This document shows positions 36,336-45,063 of a stretch of 64,000 nucleotides of DNA, in pieces. The DNA is from Halalkalibacter urbisdiaboli (GTDB taxonomy: Bacteria; Bacillota; Bacilli; Bacillales; Bacillaceae_D), in the NCBI RefSeq assembly GCF_002156385.1, contig NZ_MVJM01000001.1, positions 393,583-457,582 of the forward strand, in the 5' to 3' direction. Position numbers and translations under genes: made by a program. The notes beneath the pieces were generated by a model that saw nothing but the letters and a program-made list of their open reading frames with translations, was not told the origin of the DNA and ran no database searches. The first letter of the stretch is position 1; the number at the start of each line of letters is the position of its first letter.

Positions 36336-37151
36336 TTACATTTTTTCAACAATTGCTTTTACAAGTGAAAGGAAGTCTTCTTTGACTTTTTCGGTCGTTT
36401 CAATAACTTCTTCATGACTTAATGGTTGTGGTAAAATCCCTGCTGCCATATTCGAAATACACGATAGCCCTAACACTTTCATATCAGCGTGCCGTGCCAC
36501 AATCACTTCCGGAACTGTTGACATGCCGACAGCATCTCCACCTAGCTTTCGAATCATCTTTACTTCGGCTGGTGTTTCGTAGCTTGGGCCCGTATTAGCA
36601 ACGTACACTCCTTCCTGTAAAGAAATGTTTAATTGTTGCGCTAATTCCTTTGCAACTGTCCTAAGCTTTTCCGAATAGGCATTAGACATATCTGGAAATC
36701 GAACACCCATTGCTTCATCATTTGGACCAATTAGCGGATTTTGATTCATATTATTAATATGATCACGAATAAGCATTAAATCTCCCGCTTCAAATGATTC
36801 GTTTACTCCACCAGCAGCATTCGTTACAATTAATTGTTCTACGCCTAGTTTCTTCATAACACGCACGGGAAAGGTAACCGTTTCAAGAGAGTACCCTTCA
36901 TAAAAGTGAAAGCGTCCTTGCATAGCTACAACCTGTTTCCCTTTTAAAGTCCCGAAAACTAGCTGTCCTGCATGTCCTTCAACTGTAGAGACTGGAAACT
37001 CTGGAATTTCTGTATATGGAATTTTCTTAGGGTTTTCGATTTCATCAGCTAATACCCCTAACCCCGACCCTAGAATTAACCCAATTTGTGGGGGTGATGA
37101 TAATTTATCTTTTAAAAACTGAATGGCTGTTTCTAATGATTGTTTGTTCAA
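36336..37151 (-). CDS. pupG: Purine nucleoside phosphorylase
   Basis: 271 residues, matching B. subtilis PupG in length and motifs: IGLILGSGLGVLADEIENP, TVEGHAGQLVFG, MQGRFHFYEGYSLETVTFPV, GPSYETPAEVKMIR and MSTVPEVIVARHADMKVLG with CISNMAAGI. It phosphorolyses guanosine, inosine and their deoxy forms. The TTG at 37151 is chosen because GGAGG lies 7 bases upstream; the frame is open up to 37172. It is followed after 13 bases by a diverged paralogue. Confidence 0.94.
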   Translation of the reverse strand: MNKQSLETAIQFLKDKLSSPPQIGLILGSGLGVLADEIENPKKIPYTEIPEFPVSTVEGHAGQLVFGTLKGKQVVAMQGRFHFYEGYSLETVTFPVRVMKKLGVEQLIVTNAAGGVNESFEAGDLMLIRDHINNMNQNPLIGPNDEAMGVRFPDMSNAYSEKLRTVAKELAQQLNISLQEGVYVANTGPSYETPAEVKMIRKLGGDAVGMSTVPEVIVARHADMKVLGLSCISNMAAGILPQPLSHEEVIETTEKVKEDFLSLVKAIVEKM

Positions 37152-37206
37152 AAGATCCCCTCCTATACTCATTTACTTCGTTGTTTCGTCTAGTTAATAG
37201 TCATAC

Positions 37207-38385
37207 TTAGATTTGATTTAAGAAGCTTTGTCCATGCTTTGGCATGTTGACATTGAAATTGTCAGCTATCGTTGCACCAACGTCAGCAAAGGTTTGTCTA
37301 ATCCCTAAGTCTCGCGCATCCTTCAATTTTGGGTGATAGACAAGCAGCGGTACATATTCTCGGGTATGATCCGTTCCGTTATGTGTTGGGTCATTCCCGT
37401 GGTCAGCTGTAATAATAAGCAAATCATTCGCATCTAACCTGTTGATAACCTCCTCTAATTGTTTATCAAATTGTTCTAGGGCTTTTCCGTAGCCTACTGG
37501 ATCGCGTCGATGCCCATACTTTGCATCAAAATCGACTAAATTTAAAAAGTTCAAACCGATAAAGTCCATGTTCATAGATTCTACAAGTTTTTCCATTCCA
37601 TCATCATTTGAAACCGTTCGAATCGATTTTGTAATTCCTTCACCATCATAAATATCCGATATTTTCCCTAGTGCAATTGAGTCAAATCCTTTATCCTTTA
37701 ATTCATTCATCACCGTACGCTCAAAAGGCTTTAATGCATAGTCATGTCTATTTGGTGTGCGCTCCCACTTTCCATTTTCACCAATGAAGGGTCTCGCTAT
37801 AATTCTCCCTACCTTATACTTCGGCCCTAGTGTTAAGGAGCGGGCTTTTTTACAAATATCATATAATTCATCAAGAGGAACAACCTCTTCATGAGCGGCG
37901 ATTTGTAATACCGAATCTGCCGAAGTGTAAACGATTAAGGCACCCGTTTCTACATGTTCTTGTCCCAACTCATCGAGGATTTCTGTACCAGAGGCAACCT
38001 TATTCCCTATAATTTTCCGCCCTGTTTGTTGTTCGATCTCCTTAATTAAGTCATCTGGAAATCCATCAGGGAATACTTGAAATGGCTCTTGGATATTTAA
38101 GCCCATTAGCTCCCAATGTCCAGTCATCGTGTCTTTTCCTAGCGAGGCTTCCTGCATCATTCCATAATGGGCTAATGGCTGTTGAACTTTTTCAATTCCT
38201 TCAATTCTATGTATATGACCAAGACCGAGCTTTCTCATATTTGGCATAGATAAGCCATCCATTCTTTCGGCAATATGCACTAGTGTATTCGAACCTTTGT
38301 CACCAAACTGCTCTGCATCTGGAGCCTCTCCAATTCCTACGGAGTCCATGACAATTAAAAAAATACGTTTAAATGTATACATCAT
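37207..38385 (-). CDS. drm: Phosphopentomutase
   Basis: 392 residues of the alkaline-phosphatase superfamily (DeoB type). The metal site is seen in [14 protein letters not shown] (N-terminal Asp), the active threonine in [14 protein letters not shown], and [20 protein letters not shown] near the C-terminus. It interconverts ribose-1- and ribose-5-phosphate, feeding products of the phosphorylases below into the pentose phosphate pathway. GGAGG 8 bases before ATG 38385. Also known as deoB. Confidence 0.96.
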   Translation of the reverse strand: MMYTFKRIFLIVMDSVGIGEAPDAEQFGDKGSNTLVHIAERMDGLSMPNMRKLGLGHIHRIEGIEKVQQPLAHYGMMQEASLGKDTMTGHWELMGLNIQEPFQVFPDGFPDDLIKEIEQQTGRKIIGNKVASGTEILDELGQEHVETGALIVYTSADSVLQIAAHEEVVPLDELYDICKKARSLTLGPKYKVGRIIARPFIGENGKWERTPNRHDYALKPFERTVMNELKDKGFDSIALGKISDIYDGEGITKSIRTVSNDDGMEKLVESMNMDFIGLNFLNLVDFDAKYGHRRDPVGYGKALEQFDKQLEEVINRLDANDLLIITADHGNDPTHNGTDHTREYVPLLVYHPKLKDARDLGIRQTFADVGATIADNFNVNMPKHGQSFLNQI

Positions 38386-38509
38386 CGTTTAAACCTCCTT
38401 TTCCATCTCTTACTATTCCCTTTTACTTATAATAATTATGTTGGATAAATAAAGCTCTTATGACTCTCTACACTAGCTAAAGTCACTCTACTGCTTAAAC
38501 AAGAAAAGT

Positions 38510-39400
38510 TTATGCTCTTGGGTGATAGAGAGCATAAACATCCTTTAATCTAGCTTTTGATACGTGTGTATAAATTTGCGTGGTTGAAATATCTGCGTGC
38601 CCAAGCATTTCTTGTACGGCCCTTAAATCTGCACCATTTTCAAGTAAATGAGTAGCAAACGAGTGACGTAAAGTATGGGGGGTTAGTTCTTTTTCAATAT
38701 TAGCTTTAATCGCAAGCTGCTTTAAAATTTTCCAAAAACCTTGTCTCGAAAGTGGCTTTCCATGATGGTTAACGAACAATACTTCATGTTGTTGTTTTTT
38801 CAACATTTTCCCTCTAGCTGATTCTATATAATGTTGTAAAGCCTTAGTCGCAGCGGTTCCTAAAGGAATGATTCGCTCTTTGTTCCCCTTCCCAACACAG
38901 CGAATAAAACCCATTGTTAAATGAGTATCTGCTAATGTTAAACCAATCAATTCGGACACACGAATTCCCGTCGCATAAAGCGTTTCAAGCATCGCGCGAT
39001 TACGGATAGCAAATACATCCTCTCCTTTTGGTGCCTCAAGGAGTGCCTCCACTTCTTCAAGAGATAAAACCTTTGGGAGACGTTTAACTGTCTTCGGTAT
39101 TTCTAAGTGTACAGATGGATCATGCTCTACGATCCTTTCCCTTAGTAAAAACTGGTGTAGCGCACGGATCGAAGCAATCGTTCGTGCAATCGTTGTTTCT
39201 GCACGACCTTGTTGCTTTAAAAAATATAAAAATTGAACAATGTCCTGTCGATTTACCTTTTGTAAGGTAGGTAATCCTTCTACTTGTTGTATGTAATGAA
39301 CATATTGTAATAAATCTCGACGATATGACTGGACCGTATTCTCAGCCAGTCCACGTTCAACCCGGATATAATGTAAGAATTCCTCCACATGCGTATGCAA
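38510..39400 (-). CDS. xerD: Site-specific tyrosine recombinase XerD
   Basis: 296 residues. N-terminal SAM-like core-binding domain ([20 protein letters not shown]) and C-terminal catalytic domain with Arg in [45 protein letters not shown] (catalytic Tyr). Resolves chromosome dimers at dif with XerC. A TTG at 39400 has AGGAG 9 bases upstream. Position between drm and yqzK/fur is the B. subtilis order, so this is the housekeeping enzyme and not a mobile-element integrase. Confidence 0.95.
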   Translation of the reverse strand: MHTHVEEFLHYIRVERGLAENTVQSYRRDLLQYVHYIQQVEGLPTLQKVNRQDIVQFLYFLKQQGRAETTIARTIASIRALHQFLLRERIVEHDPSVHLEIPKTVKRLPKVLSLEEVEALLEAPKGEDVFAIRNRAMLETLYATGIRVSELIGLTLADTHLTMGFIRCVGKGNKERIIPLGTAATKALQHYIESARGKMLKKQQHEVLFVNHHGKPLSRQGFWKILKQLAIKANIEKELTPHTLRHSFATHLLENGADLRAVQEMLGHADISTTQIYTHVSKARLKDVYALYHPRA

Positions 39401-39426
39401 TGGCTTTCGCTCCTATAATAGAGTCA

Positions 39427-39657
39427 CTACTCACCCACCCGATAAAAGAGTAGTAGCCGGTCAATCCACATGACTTCTTGATCCTCATGTTCCATATTAA
39501 TAACCTTGACTGCTTTCCCTTTTGGCTCATCGTAGCGATGGTAGCTTTCATACTCTGCACTTATCCATAGAATACCATAATAAAAGAGGATTGTGCATCC
39601 GGTAAACAAGAGGAATACTTTTATTGATTGCAATATAATGACGAACCATGATTTCAT
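39427..39657 (-). CDS. yqzK: YqzK-like small membrane protein (DUF4227)
   Basis: 76 residues with one N-terminal membrane segment (VFLLFTGCTILFYYGILWI) and a charged tail rich in Glu, Asp and Lys. Small size, topology and location between xerD and fur match B. subtilis YqzK. Function is not known. Confidence 0.75.
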   Translation of the reverse strand: MKSWFVIILQSIKVFLLFTGCTILFYYGILWISAEYESYHRYDEPKGKAVKVINMEHEDQEVMWIDRLLLFYRVGE

Positions 39658-39755
39658 GGAGTTTCTCCCCCTAAAACGACTTAACTATTACAAGCTATGC
39701 CAAAAACACAGTAGATTATACCTCTTCCCTTTTATTTAATAAGATTTCTTTATTA

Positions 39756-39914
39756 GCCTCTCTGCGTTCGGCTGCCGGCGCAACACAAACCGTTTCGCCT
39801 TTTAAACCCTGAGCCTCTCTGCGTTCGGCTGCCGGCGCAACACAAACCGTTTCGCCTTTTAAACCCTGAGCCTCTCTGCGTTCGGCTGCCGGCGCAACAC
39901 AAACCGTTTCGCCT
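39756..39914. repeat. Tandem GC-rich 57-bp repeat, about 2.8 copies
   Basis: GCCTCTCTGCGTTCGGCTGC recurs at 39756, 39813 and 39870, an exact 57-bp period with no differences seen between copies. On the minus strand the unit includes GGTTTGTGTTGCGCCGGCAG and CCGAACGCAGAGAGGCTCA, related to the 64-bp repeat at 173-324. Because 57 is divisible by 3, one minus frame encodes a 19-residue repeat (GETVCVAPAAERREAQGLK), but no start or ribosome site makes that frame convincing. Lies between yqzK and the fur terminator. Confidence 0.85.
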
Positions 39915-39921
39915 ATATAAA

Positions 39922-39950
39922 AAAACCTTCTCACTGTGTGGGAAGGTTTT
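39922..39950 (-). terminator. Terminator of fur
   Basis: AAAACCTTC.CAC and GTG.GAAGGTTTT pair with one mismatch and a short loop; on the minus strand it follows the fur stop and runs into TTTTTTTATA. Confidence 0.85.
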
Positions 39951-39953
39951 GTC

Positions 39954-40412
39954 TTATTCCGCTTCTTCTTGTTCGTTGTCATGACAGCGATGACAAATGC
40001 CGTGAAAAGTTAAGCGATGGTCTTTAATTTTAAAATTCCAGTCTGATTCGACGATTTTTTCAACATCTCCAAGTAAATCTTCTTGTATTTCATCAACTGC
40101 ACCACATTCTATACAAACTAAGTGATGATGAAAATGAGCTGCTCCTTCTTGACGTAAGTCAAATCGTGAAACCCCATCTCCAAAATTTATTTTATCGACG
40201 ACCTTTAATTCCGCTAAAAGCTCAAGTGTACGATAAACGGTGGCTAGTCCAATTTCAGGAGATTTTTCTTTTACAAGGAGGTATACATCTTCTGCACTTA
40301 AATGATCTTCCTCATGCTCAAGCAATACACGGACTGTTGCCTCTCTCTGTGGTGTTAGCTTGTAGCTTTGTGAGTGTAAGTGCTTCTTTATCCGTTCCAA
40401 TCTGTTTTCCAA
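39954..40412 (-). CDS. fur: Ferric uptake regulator
   Basis: 152 residues, near identical to B. subtilis Fur: winged helix with KLTPQREATVRVLLEHEEDH and IGLATVYRTLELLAELKVVD, metal sites in GAAHFHHHLVCIECGAVDEI and the second CxxC in HGICHRCHDN. Represses iron uptake genes when bound to Fe(II). TTG start at 40412 with GGGAGG 8 bases upstream. Two Fur-box-like palindromes lie upstream, suggesting auto- or PerR-type regulation. Confidence 0.96.
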   Translation of the reverse strand: MENRLERIKKHLHSQSYKLTPQREATVRVLLEHEEDHLSAEDVYLLVKEKSPEIGLATVYRTLELLAELKVVDKINFGDGVSRFDLRQEGAAHFHHHLVCIECGAVDEIQEDLLGDVEKIVESDWNFKIKDHRLTFHGICHRCHDNEQEEAE

Positions 40413-40479
40413 CTTCTAAACCTCCCTTTCTCGCCATTTACCTCCTCTAATTATAGTCATCACTTAAAACAGTGTCAAT

Positions 40480-40518
40480 TGATAATTATTATTATTTAAT
40501 ACCAGATAATAATTATTA
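40480..40518 (-). promoter_or_regulatory. Two Fur/PerR-family operator boxes upstream of fur
   Basis: TGATAATTATTATTA (40480-40494) matches the 7-1-7 Fur box TGATAATNATTATCA at all positions but one. AGATAATAATTATTA (40504-40518) matches at all but two. They lie 24 bases apart start to start, 70-105 bases before fur. PerR boxes (TTATAATNATTATAA) are close enough that Fur versus PerR cannot be decided. Confidence 0.65.
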
Positions 40519-40529
40519 TATTAGAATTA

Positions 40530-41171
40530 TTACATTGTATAATCGATAACAAACTTCATTAACGTAGGAGAAATGTAAGCTTCGAATCCCGATGCAAATG
40601 CTAAGGCAGCCCCTACACAAAGAATGAGTAGCGAATATTTGATAAACTGTGGAAAAATCGGGACATTCGATTTTTTCATAAATTGCTGACGAATCATCTT
40701 TAAACAAAAGGATACACTTGCTGTTCCTACGATGACGAATGCCGGGACGAGAATAAAGTTTTGTGGCATTATCGATACAAAAGAAAGAAAAAAACCCGCC
40801 ATTCCCATTTGGTTTACGAGGAATCCGACGGTAAAACCGACAACCACTCCTTTTAAAAATAGTAAGATTAAAATTATTGGTAAACCGATAATCGACAATC
40901 CTAAAATCCACATTAAACCGAAATACTTTGCGTAATGAGCAAAGCTCTGAGTAAACATCTCAGAGGAATTTGCAACCTGTCCTTCTGATACTTGTCCAAA
41001 AAATTGACTTAAATACTTATATAGATCATGCTTCTGTGTCAGACTTAAGCTATTAACAACAATGGCACCAAATACAATTCCAATTAAGAACAAAACCGTT
41101 GTAAAGATATAAATCGAGCGGTTTTCTTCAATATGTCTTAAAACGGTATCACGCAAACCAAATCTCACCAT
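40530..41171 (-). CDS. spoIIM: Stage II sporulation protein M
   Basis: 213 residues with five hydrophobic segments and a short cytoplasmic N-terminus (MVRFGLRDTVLRHIEENRSI). SpoIIM scaffolds the SpoIID/SpoIIP peptidoglycan hydrolases at the engulfing membrane. Characteristic segment: SIMPQNFILVPAFVIVGTAS. ATG 41171 has AGGAGG 7 bases upstream. In B. subtilis spoIIM also neighbours fur and xerD. Confidence 0.94.
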   Translation of the reverse strand: MVRFGLRDTVLRHIEENRSIYIFTTVLFLIGIVFGAIVVNSLSLTQKHDLYKYLSQFFGQVSEGQVANSSEMFTQSFAHYAKYFGLMWILGLSIIGLPIILILLFLKGVVVGFTVGFLVNQMGMAGFFLSFVSIMPQNFILVPAFVIVGTASVSFCLKMIRQQFMKKSNVPIFPQFIKYSLLILCVGAALAFASGFEAYISPTLMKFVIDYTM

Positions 41172-41251
41172 GTCTTGCCCTCCTTGTCTACTCTTACTTC
41201 ACTCTATGAGTAGCAAGGAGAATCTATGACTGAAAAAAATACTAGATTTTT

Positions 41252-42415
41252 TTAGGTTATTTTACCGTACTTGCCTCCGCCCCCTGTTTGAATGACCACC
41301 TCTCCTTTTCTTGCTGCAAGAATCATTGCAGCCACACTAGGAGAGACGATTTCTCTTAGTTCTTCTTCTGTTGCATGGTGAATCATATTCATATCCGTAT
41401 GGAAACGAGTACGAAGCTTTTCCAATGTTTTTTTTCCGAGCTTTGGAATAAATTCTAACGGAATTTGGTGTATATAGGGAGGCCGTTTAACATTTGCTAA
41501 ACGCTCTGATGCTAGCTCCTGTAAACGTGAAGCAACACCTTTGATGACTTTGTTTGAACCACATCTCGTACAAGCCCCCTCCGTAACATAGTGATGACAC
41601 TTTGCACATGTTGTTTGATGGTACTTTCCTAACTTTGGATTCAATCCGTAATTAGCAACGATCTCTCTACCTTTTACTCTTTCCAATGCTTTTTTAAATT
41701 CCTCAAACGTCGGATTTTGCATCCGGATTATCTGATACTCCCTAGCCATTTTCTCAAGTGAATGAGCATCAGAATTACTTAAGAAGGGGTAGCGGTGTAG
41801 CTCTTCTATCTGATCAGCCATTTCTGTGTCAGAGCTTAACCCAAGTTCAACCGCATCAATTAATTCTGGATCAAAGACCTCTGTCAACGATTTCTTGACC
41901 CCTTTTCCGTACAAACTTTTAAATGGGGTGAAGGCATGAGCCGGGATAAACAGCCCTTCTAGCTCACGCACCTTTTGTTGGATCACAATTGCCTTTTCAT
42001 ATATTCGCTGCGAGCTTAACGTTCGATTTTTCATCCGCTTACTAAGCCAGTCACTAAATTGACTCATCCGTTCAAGAGTTGGAAAAAAGGCTAAAACATG
42101 AATAAGTCCGTGACTGTTTTCATCATTAATCTCAATTTCTGTTCCTAGTAATATTGTCACATCGGGGAAACGTATCCCCCCTTCTTGAAACTCAAAAGCC
42201 TCACCTTGTATGATTGCTTCTTGTAATTGAGTTAGAATTTCCGGGACATGACAATCAATAATACCGACTATATCAATTCCTTTTTTAGTTACCGCATAAT
42301 CAATAATCGTATCAAGCGTTAATGAGCGAGCAGCTGTAATTTTTACAGCTGCTCCAGATTTTGTTCTTCCAATATGTATATGAAGGTCTGCCACATAATC
42401 GTGGAGCTGGCTCAT
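41252..42415 (-). CDS. Endonuclease Q family protein (PHP domain, YqxK-like)
   Basis: 387 residues. PHP metal-binding start YVADLHIHIGRTKSGAAVKI, GIIDCHVPEI, GTEIEINDENSHGLIHVL and FLSNSDAHSLEKMAREY, then a zinc finger CAKCHHYVTEGACTRCGS (about 272-289) and a C-terminal helix-hairpin-helix-like FIPKLGKKTLEKLRTRF. EndoQ enzymes cut DNA 5' of deaminated bases or abasic sites. Overlaps nudF by 4 bases (ATGA), so co-translated with it. B. subtilis YqxK is the equivalent by position. Confidence 0.86.
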   Translation of the reverse strand: MSQLHDYVADLHIHIGRTKSGAAVKITAARSLTLDTIIDYAVTKKGIDIVGIIDCHVPEILTQLQEAIIQGEAFEFQEGGIRFPDVTILLGTEIEINDENSHGLIHVLAFFPTLERMSQFSDWLSKRMKNRTLSSQRIYEKAIVIQQKVRELEGLFIPAHAFTPFKSLYGKGVKKSLTEVFDPELIDAVELGLSSDTEMADQIEELHRYPFLSNSDAHSLEKMAREYQIIRMQNPTFEEFKKALERVKGREIVANYGLNPKLGKYHQTTCAKCHHYVTEGACTRCGSNKVIKGVASRLQELASERLANVKRPPYIHQIPLEFIPKLGKKTLEKLRTRFHTDMNMIHHATEEELREIVSPSVAAMILAARKGEVVIQTGGGGKYGKIT

Positions 42416-42966
42416 TTCTTTATCAACTCTCTCATTTTTAGAAATTGGACAGCATAGGCTGTTTTAGCATCATGGATGATTTGATCGTCTATCATTTTTT
42501 CAGCTTCTTCAATGGACACTTCTATTACGTCCAAAAATTCATCTTCATCCGTATTAACCACACCCGCTTGCAAAGTATCTGTGAAATATAAATGAATAAT
42601 CTCATCAGCAAACCCCGGCGATGTATAAAATGAGATAACAAAATGTAAATCGGCTGATTTATAGCCGGTTTCTTCTTCTAGCTCACGTTTTGCACAATCT
42701 AAGGGATCCTCATCCTGCTCGAGCTTTCCTGCTGGGATTTCAACAATTACTTTCTCTAACGCCTTTCGAAATTGTCGAACTAGTACTAATTTCCCTTCCC
42801 TTGTAACAGGTATCACTGCCACCGCACCTGGATGCTTTATGATTTCTCTAGTGCTTGATTTTCCATCAGGTAACTCTACCTCATCCACCCGCAACTGAAT
42901 AACCTTCCCCTTAAAAATGTTTTTTGTCTGTTTTGTTTTTTCATATAAATGGTCCAAGATATTCAC
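42412..42966 (-). CDS. nudF: ADP-ribose pyrophosphatase (Nudix)
   Basis: 184 residues. The Nudix box lies at about 82-104: GKLEQDEDPLDCAKRELEEE followed by TGY; PGAVAVIPVTREGKLVLVRQ and SFYTSPGFADEIIHLYF are typical of ADP-ribose pyrophosphatases. Hydrolyses ADP-ribose to AMP and ribose-5-phosphate. First gene of nudF-endoQ and divergent from mciZ, as in B. subtilis. Confidence 0.92.
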   Translation of the reverse strand: MNILDHLYEKTKQTKNIFKGKVIQLRVDEVELPDGKSSTREIIKHPGAVAVIPVTREGKLVLVRQFRKALEKVIVEIPAGKLEQDEDPLDCAKRELEEETGYKSADLHFVISFYTSPGFADEIIHLYFTDTLQAGVVNTDEDEFLDVIEVSIEEAEKMIDDQIIHDAKTAYAVQFLKMRELIKK

Positions 42967-43034
42967 TCCTCTGTTCTTTTTTTCTCGTTTTCTACATAGA
43001 AGTGTACCATATCCAGATGAAAGGACGGGTATTC

Positions 43035-43265
43035 ATGAAAATCTACGTTCATCAAAAAGGCATTATTCTAGCAGGGAAAGCCTGGGAAATCAAGGCTAAA
43101 TTAAAAGAAGCGATGAGGTCCTATCATCATGTAGAGGATTGGAGTAATTCGATTTATCAAACATCTTCCAGGCAGACTCGAACCGCCTCTGCTACTGCTA
43201 AAAAGAACGTTGCATCATCGGCATACCCTCTTCCCATCGTCCGTATTGGTAAGGGCGATAGCTGA
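43035..43265 (+). CDS. mciZ: Mother cell inhibitor of FtsZ, unusually long version
   Basis: 76 residues. MKIYVHQKGIILAGKAWEIK followed by AKLKEAMRSYHHVEDW aligns with B. subtilis MciZ (40 residues), which caps FtsZ filaments in the mother cell, and it lies divergently beside nudF as there. AAGGA is 9 bases upstream of ATG 43035. After DW the frame stays open for another 35 or so residues (Ser/Thr-rich, SNSIYQTSSRQTRT), overlapping the 3' end of the convergent DUF3866 gene by 109 bases. A weak CATAGAAG element upstream may be a sigma-E -10, not firm. Confidence 0.82.
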   Translation: MKIYVHQKGIILAGKAWEIKAKLKEAMRSYHHVEDWSNSIYQTSSRQTRTASATAKKNVASSAYPLPIVRIGKGDS

Positions 43266-44236
43266 AGTGCTTTTTCAACAAGGATTGAGGCATTATCACG
43301 CTCTGACCACCGTAACTCATGGATAATATCGTTGGACTTCACTGCGTTTAATTGTCGACTTATATATTCTTTTTGGGCATCTTCTAAAAAGGGAAAGGGG
43401 AGCAGACAGCGTGTATACGTAAAGTCAAATAAAGGAGTTAATGTATGGTGACTTAGACCCACATGTCGTTCCCTTTTTTCCGAAAAGGACAGCCTTGGAA
43501 TCCAAACTGGTGTCCCCTTAAAAGCCCCAACGATATTTGCCCAACTTGCGAGAGTCATACCCGTAAAACCATACATCGTTCCCGTCCCTACAACTCCAGG
43601 ACCTACAGAAATCATAATCAAATCAGGCTTTAATTCTTGCGAAGCAAATTGAAGAGCAGAATGCATCGTTACTGCTTCAAACGTCCCCCCAAAAGCTTGG
43701 CCAATGGTTATCGTTTTAAATGCAGGGTCATCTTTTAACATCCGCATCTGTTCACTTACCATAAGAGGTAGCGCCGCTTGGTCATCAATAATAACGCAGC
43801 ACGTGAAATCTGGCTTTAATACCTTACCTACATAATAAGCGAGTGGGACCATACTATGTAATTCGGCAAGAAGAACCGGTTCTTTATCGAACGAAAACTT
43901 TTCTTTAAATAATGAATGGTATGGACTTTCCTGAGCTTCTATCGCTAATACACTATGCTGATTTGGTGTGTAGCGTAGCTTCATAATATGTCCATCCTCC
44001 CGATGAGTCTGTTCAGCCTCCAATCGTGCTGAGGACTTTACGATATCCCAACCACCTGTTCCCAATTTTAGCTTTGTTGCTGTAATATTGACAATAACAG
44101 GATCACCAGGTTCGACGCGGGCCGTTAAGGTTTTATAAAGGACTGCTTTTTTCGCACCAATATCAGTTGTTATTAATTGAATAGTCTCATCTTCATATGT
44201 TACTTCCCTTACATAGGTTTGTTTTTCCGCATACAT
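43157..44236 (-). CDS. DUF3866 family protein
   Basis: 359 residues with no membrane segment. Recognisable blocks: NITATKLKLGTGGWDIV near 50, SVLAIEAQESPYH, LLAELHSMVP, DLIMISVGPGVVGTGTMYGF (about 210) and VGLSHHTLTPL (about 270). These match the DUF3866 family of Bacilli and Actinobacteria, of unknown function. The glycine-rich VGPGVVGTGT and the conserved SHH suggest an enzyme, but I cannot name a reaction. Its 3' end overlaps the convergent mciZ. Confidence 0.75.
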   Translation of the reverse strand: MYAEKQTYVREVTYEDETIQLITTDIGAKKAVLYKTLTARVEPGDPVIVNITATKLKLGTGGWDIVKSSARLEAEQTHREDGHIMKLRYTPNQHSVLAIEAQESPYHSLFKEKFSFDKEPVLLAELHSMVPLAYYVGKVLKPDFTCCVIIDDQAALPLMVSEQMRMLKDDPAFKTITIGQAFGGTFEAVTMHSALQFASQELKPDLIMISVGPGVVGTGTMYGFTGMTLASWANIVGAFKGTPVWIPRLSFSEKRERHVGLSHHTLTPLFDFTYTRCLLPFPFLEDAQKEYISRQLNAVKSNDIIHELRWSERDNASILVEKALQLSPLPIRTMGRGYADDATFFLAVAEAVRVCLEDV

Positions 44237-44306
44237 AGCTGCTCACGCCTTACATTGGACTTTATTCCCATTTTAGTTTAACCAATTTAACAAGATTATA
44301 AAAATA

Positions 44307-44328
44307 GACCCCTTATTATAAAGGAGTC
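44307..44328 (-). terminator. Terminator of the thioredoxin-like gene
   Basis: Arms GACCCCTT and AAGGAGTC pair over 8 positions with one G-U; on the minus strand followed by TATTTTTATAAT. Confidence 0.7.
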
Positions 44329-44342
44329 AAATCATAATATTA

Positions 44343-44861
44343 TTACAACAGGGGAACGATGAGAGCCTCTAGCCCTTCATAGGTTGCCTCCCCAGGAATA
44401 ATTTGCTCAATTGTTCCGTCACGTTTTAATACATACGTCGCTGGTAAGTTACGAACTTGGTAACGGTCAGCAACATAACCTTTCTCATCAAAAAAAACTG
44501 GTAAACTAATGTCCATTTCTACTATAAAAGCAGGTGCATCTTTTAACGTGCGTTCAAAGGTTTGCATGTTAACCGTTACGACAGATAGCCCTTTTTCACC
44601 ATAGTCATCTTGTAGCTCCATTAAAGCAGGCATTTCATCACGACACGGCCCGCACCATGATGCCCAAAAGTTTAAAATAATGACGTCGCCGAAGTAGTCA
44701 CTTAACTTCCCTACTTTTCCTCCATGCATTGGTAAAGAAAAATCCTCAGCGACCATTCCACGTTCATTCCCGATCTCTTTACCATTATTTGAAAATAAAA
44801 TTGTTATAGTACTCGCAACAGCTACTACTAGAACGAGTAAGGTTATATTTCGTTTCGTCAT
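44343..44861 (-). CDS. Membrane-anchored thiol-disulfide oxidoreductase (ResA/TlpA type)
   Basis: 172 residues. One N-terminal membrane anchor (ITLLVLVVAVASTITILFS) then a thioredoxin-like domain facing outside, active site FWASWCGPCRDEMPAL (about 68-83) and cis-proline in VRNLPATYVLKRDG. Such proteins reduce apocytochrome c or spore-coat/cortex disulfides (ResA, StoA). No cytochrome maturation genes lie nearby, so the partner is unknown. GGAG precedes ATG 44861. Confidence 0.85.
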   Translation of the reverse strand: MTKRNITLLVLVVAVASTITILFSNNGKEIGNERGMVAEDFSLPMHGGKVGKLSDYFGDVIILNFWASWCGPCRDEMPALMELQDDYGEKGLSVVTVNMQTFERTLKDAPAFIVEMDISLPVFFDEKGYVADRYQVRNLPATYVLKRDGTIEQIIPGEATYEGLEALIVPLL

Positions 44862-45063
44862 TGTACATCTCCTATAAAAATTCAGCTTCTATATATCATT
44901 ATAGAAATGATTTCGTCTTCTCTCAACCATGAAAGGTGAACAACTCGTTACATTCCACGAAGCGATCTTTTCCAATTGTCAAAAGTTTGCTAGAATAAAA
45001 CAGTTATGAACTCGATAAATGTTACGGTCTCTATTAACAATTGTCTTATTGAAGGGAGCTTTT

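Noticed and set aside
38510-39400. Phage or integrative-element integrase
   Set aside because: The tyrosine recombinase is in the B. subtilis xerD position with fur and drm neighbours and no element genes.
39716-39982. 88-residue minus-strand reading frame encoding a repeating 19-residue unit
   Set aside because: It is the 57-bp tandem repeat read in one frame; no ribosome site, it overlaps the fur 3' end and the fur terminator, and the related repeat at 173-324 has a period (64) that breaks frame.
43000-43034. Sigma-E promoter for mciZ
   Set aside because: CATAGAAG is only a partial -10 match and no good -35 lies at the right distance.
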